A stretch of 35,674 bases of DNA from contig JAGAKF010000026.1 of assembly GCA_017625835.1 (NCBI GenBank), positions 1 through 35,674 on the forward strand, given 5' to 3'. Within the stretch, counting starts at the first letter, position 1; every line of letters starts with the position of its first letter. This stretch comes from Clostridia bacterium. GTDB taxonomy: Bacteria > Bacillota > Clostridia > Oscillospirales > Acutalibacteraceae. Position numbers and translations under genes: made by a program. Positions 35,573-35,674 of the stretch are shown here, one piece after another. Below the pieces are notes generated by a model. The model saw only the letters and a program-made list of their open reading frames with translations, had not been told where the DNA came from and searched no databases.

Positions 35573-35674
35573 GGCGGCAGCAAGCCACCGCCCTACGCTG
35601 TTTATTCAACTCATCACGTAGGGGACGGGTTTCCCGTCCCGTCAGATACGGTGCAATTTTGCGGGAGGCGAAAC
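35573..35674. repeat. GC-rich inverted-repeat element, cut by the window end
   Basis: Nested inverted repeats stand out from the AT-rich flank: GGCGG/CCGCC (35573-35592), CCCTACG (35591-35597) with CGTAGGG (35617-35623), and GGGACGGG/CCCGTCCC (35622-35640). The pattern of a GTAGGGG core with GC-rich palindromic arms resembles dispersed non-coding repeats often seen in Ruminococcaceae genomes. It continues beyond the window, so the right end is unknown. No gene is seen in 35495-35674. Confidence 0.65.

Overview
The window looks like a chromosomal segment of an anaerobic, endospore-forming Clostridia bacterium, most likely Oscillospirales/Ruminococcaceae-like. The support is a Firmicutes-type 23S rRNA tail, AddAB rather than RecBCD, the dgt-dnaG-rpoD macromolecular synthesis operon, sporulation-associated families (SpoVB-like flippase, YlmC/YmxH, YunB), G-rich Shine-Dalgarno sites and clean sigma-A promoters (TTGNNN-N17-TATAAT). 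The exact taxon is inference. I saw no tRNA, CRISPR array, transposase, integrase or phage gene.

Layout. 1-188: 3' end of a 23S rRNA gene and its terminator, with no 5S between them. 258-1454: two unrecognised small/medium membrane-protein genes; the first has a near-consensus promoter with a palindrome in its spacer. 1513-20535: an accessory block of hydrolases. It holds a membrane-anchored M20 peptidase of the PM20D1/CPS1 type, two ceramidase-like proteins (one cytosolic, one secreted), two PHP-domain proteins (one cytosolic, one secreted), a class-3-lipase-like Ig-domain protein, an LCAT-like secreted hydrolase and a MOP-family flippase. It also holds a sugar operon (Gfo/Idh/MocA dehydrogenase, GH78 alpha-L-rhamnosidase, xylose-isomerase-like TIM barrel), a YlmC/YmxH protein, a 43-residue small ORF behind a perfect promoter, and a GH29 fucosidase relative that is frameshifted and lacks the usual active-site residues. 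20671-35210: a housekeeping block with addB-addA, rpmE (L31), a YigZ/IMPACT protein, dgt-dnaG-rpoD, yunB and ligA. The window ends with a small GTG-start membrane protein and a GC-rich inverted-repeat element cut by the window edge.

How the genes may work together. The secreted or membrane-anchored hydrolases (M20, ceramidase-like, LCAT-like, lipase-like, PHP) suggest processing of lipids, N-acyl amides or phosphoesters outside the cell. The cytosolic rhamnosidase, oxidoreductase and isomerase would process imported rhamnosides. Grouping all of these as one glycolipid or N-acyl-lipid salvage system is a hypothesis from proximity only.

The most checkable oddities are the GH29 relative with both a frameshift and active-site substitutions, a strong intrinsic terminator lying inside the first codons of yunB (the only visible terminator for the rpoD operon), the replaced nucleophile serine in the cytosolic ceramidase paralogue, and two small genes with strong promoters and operator-like palindromes.
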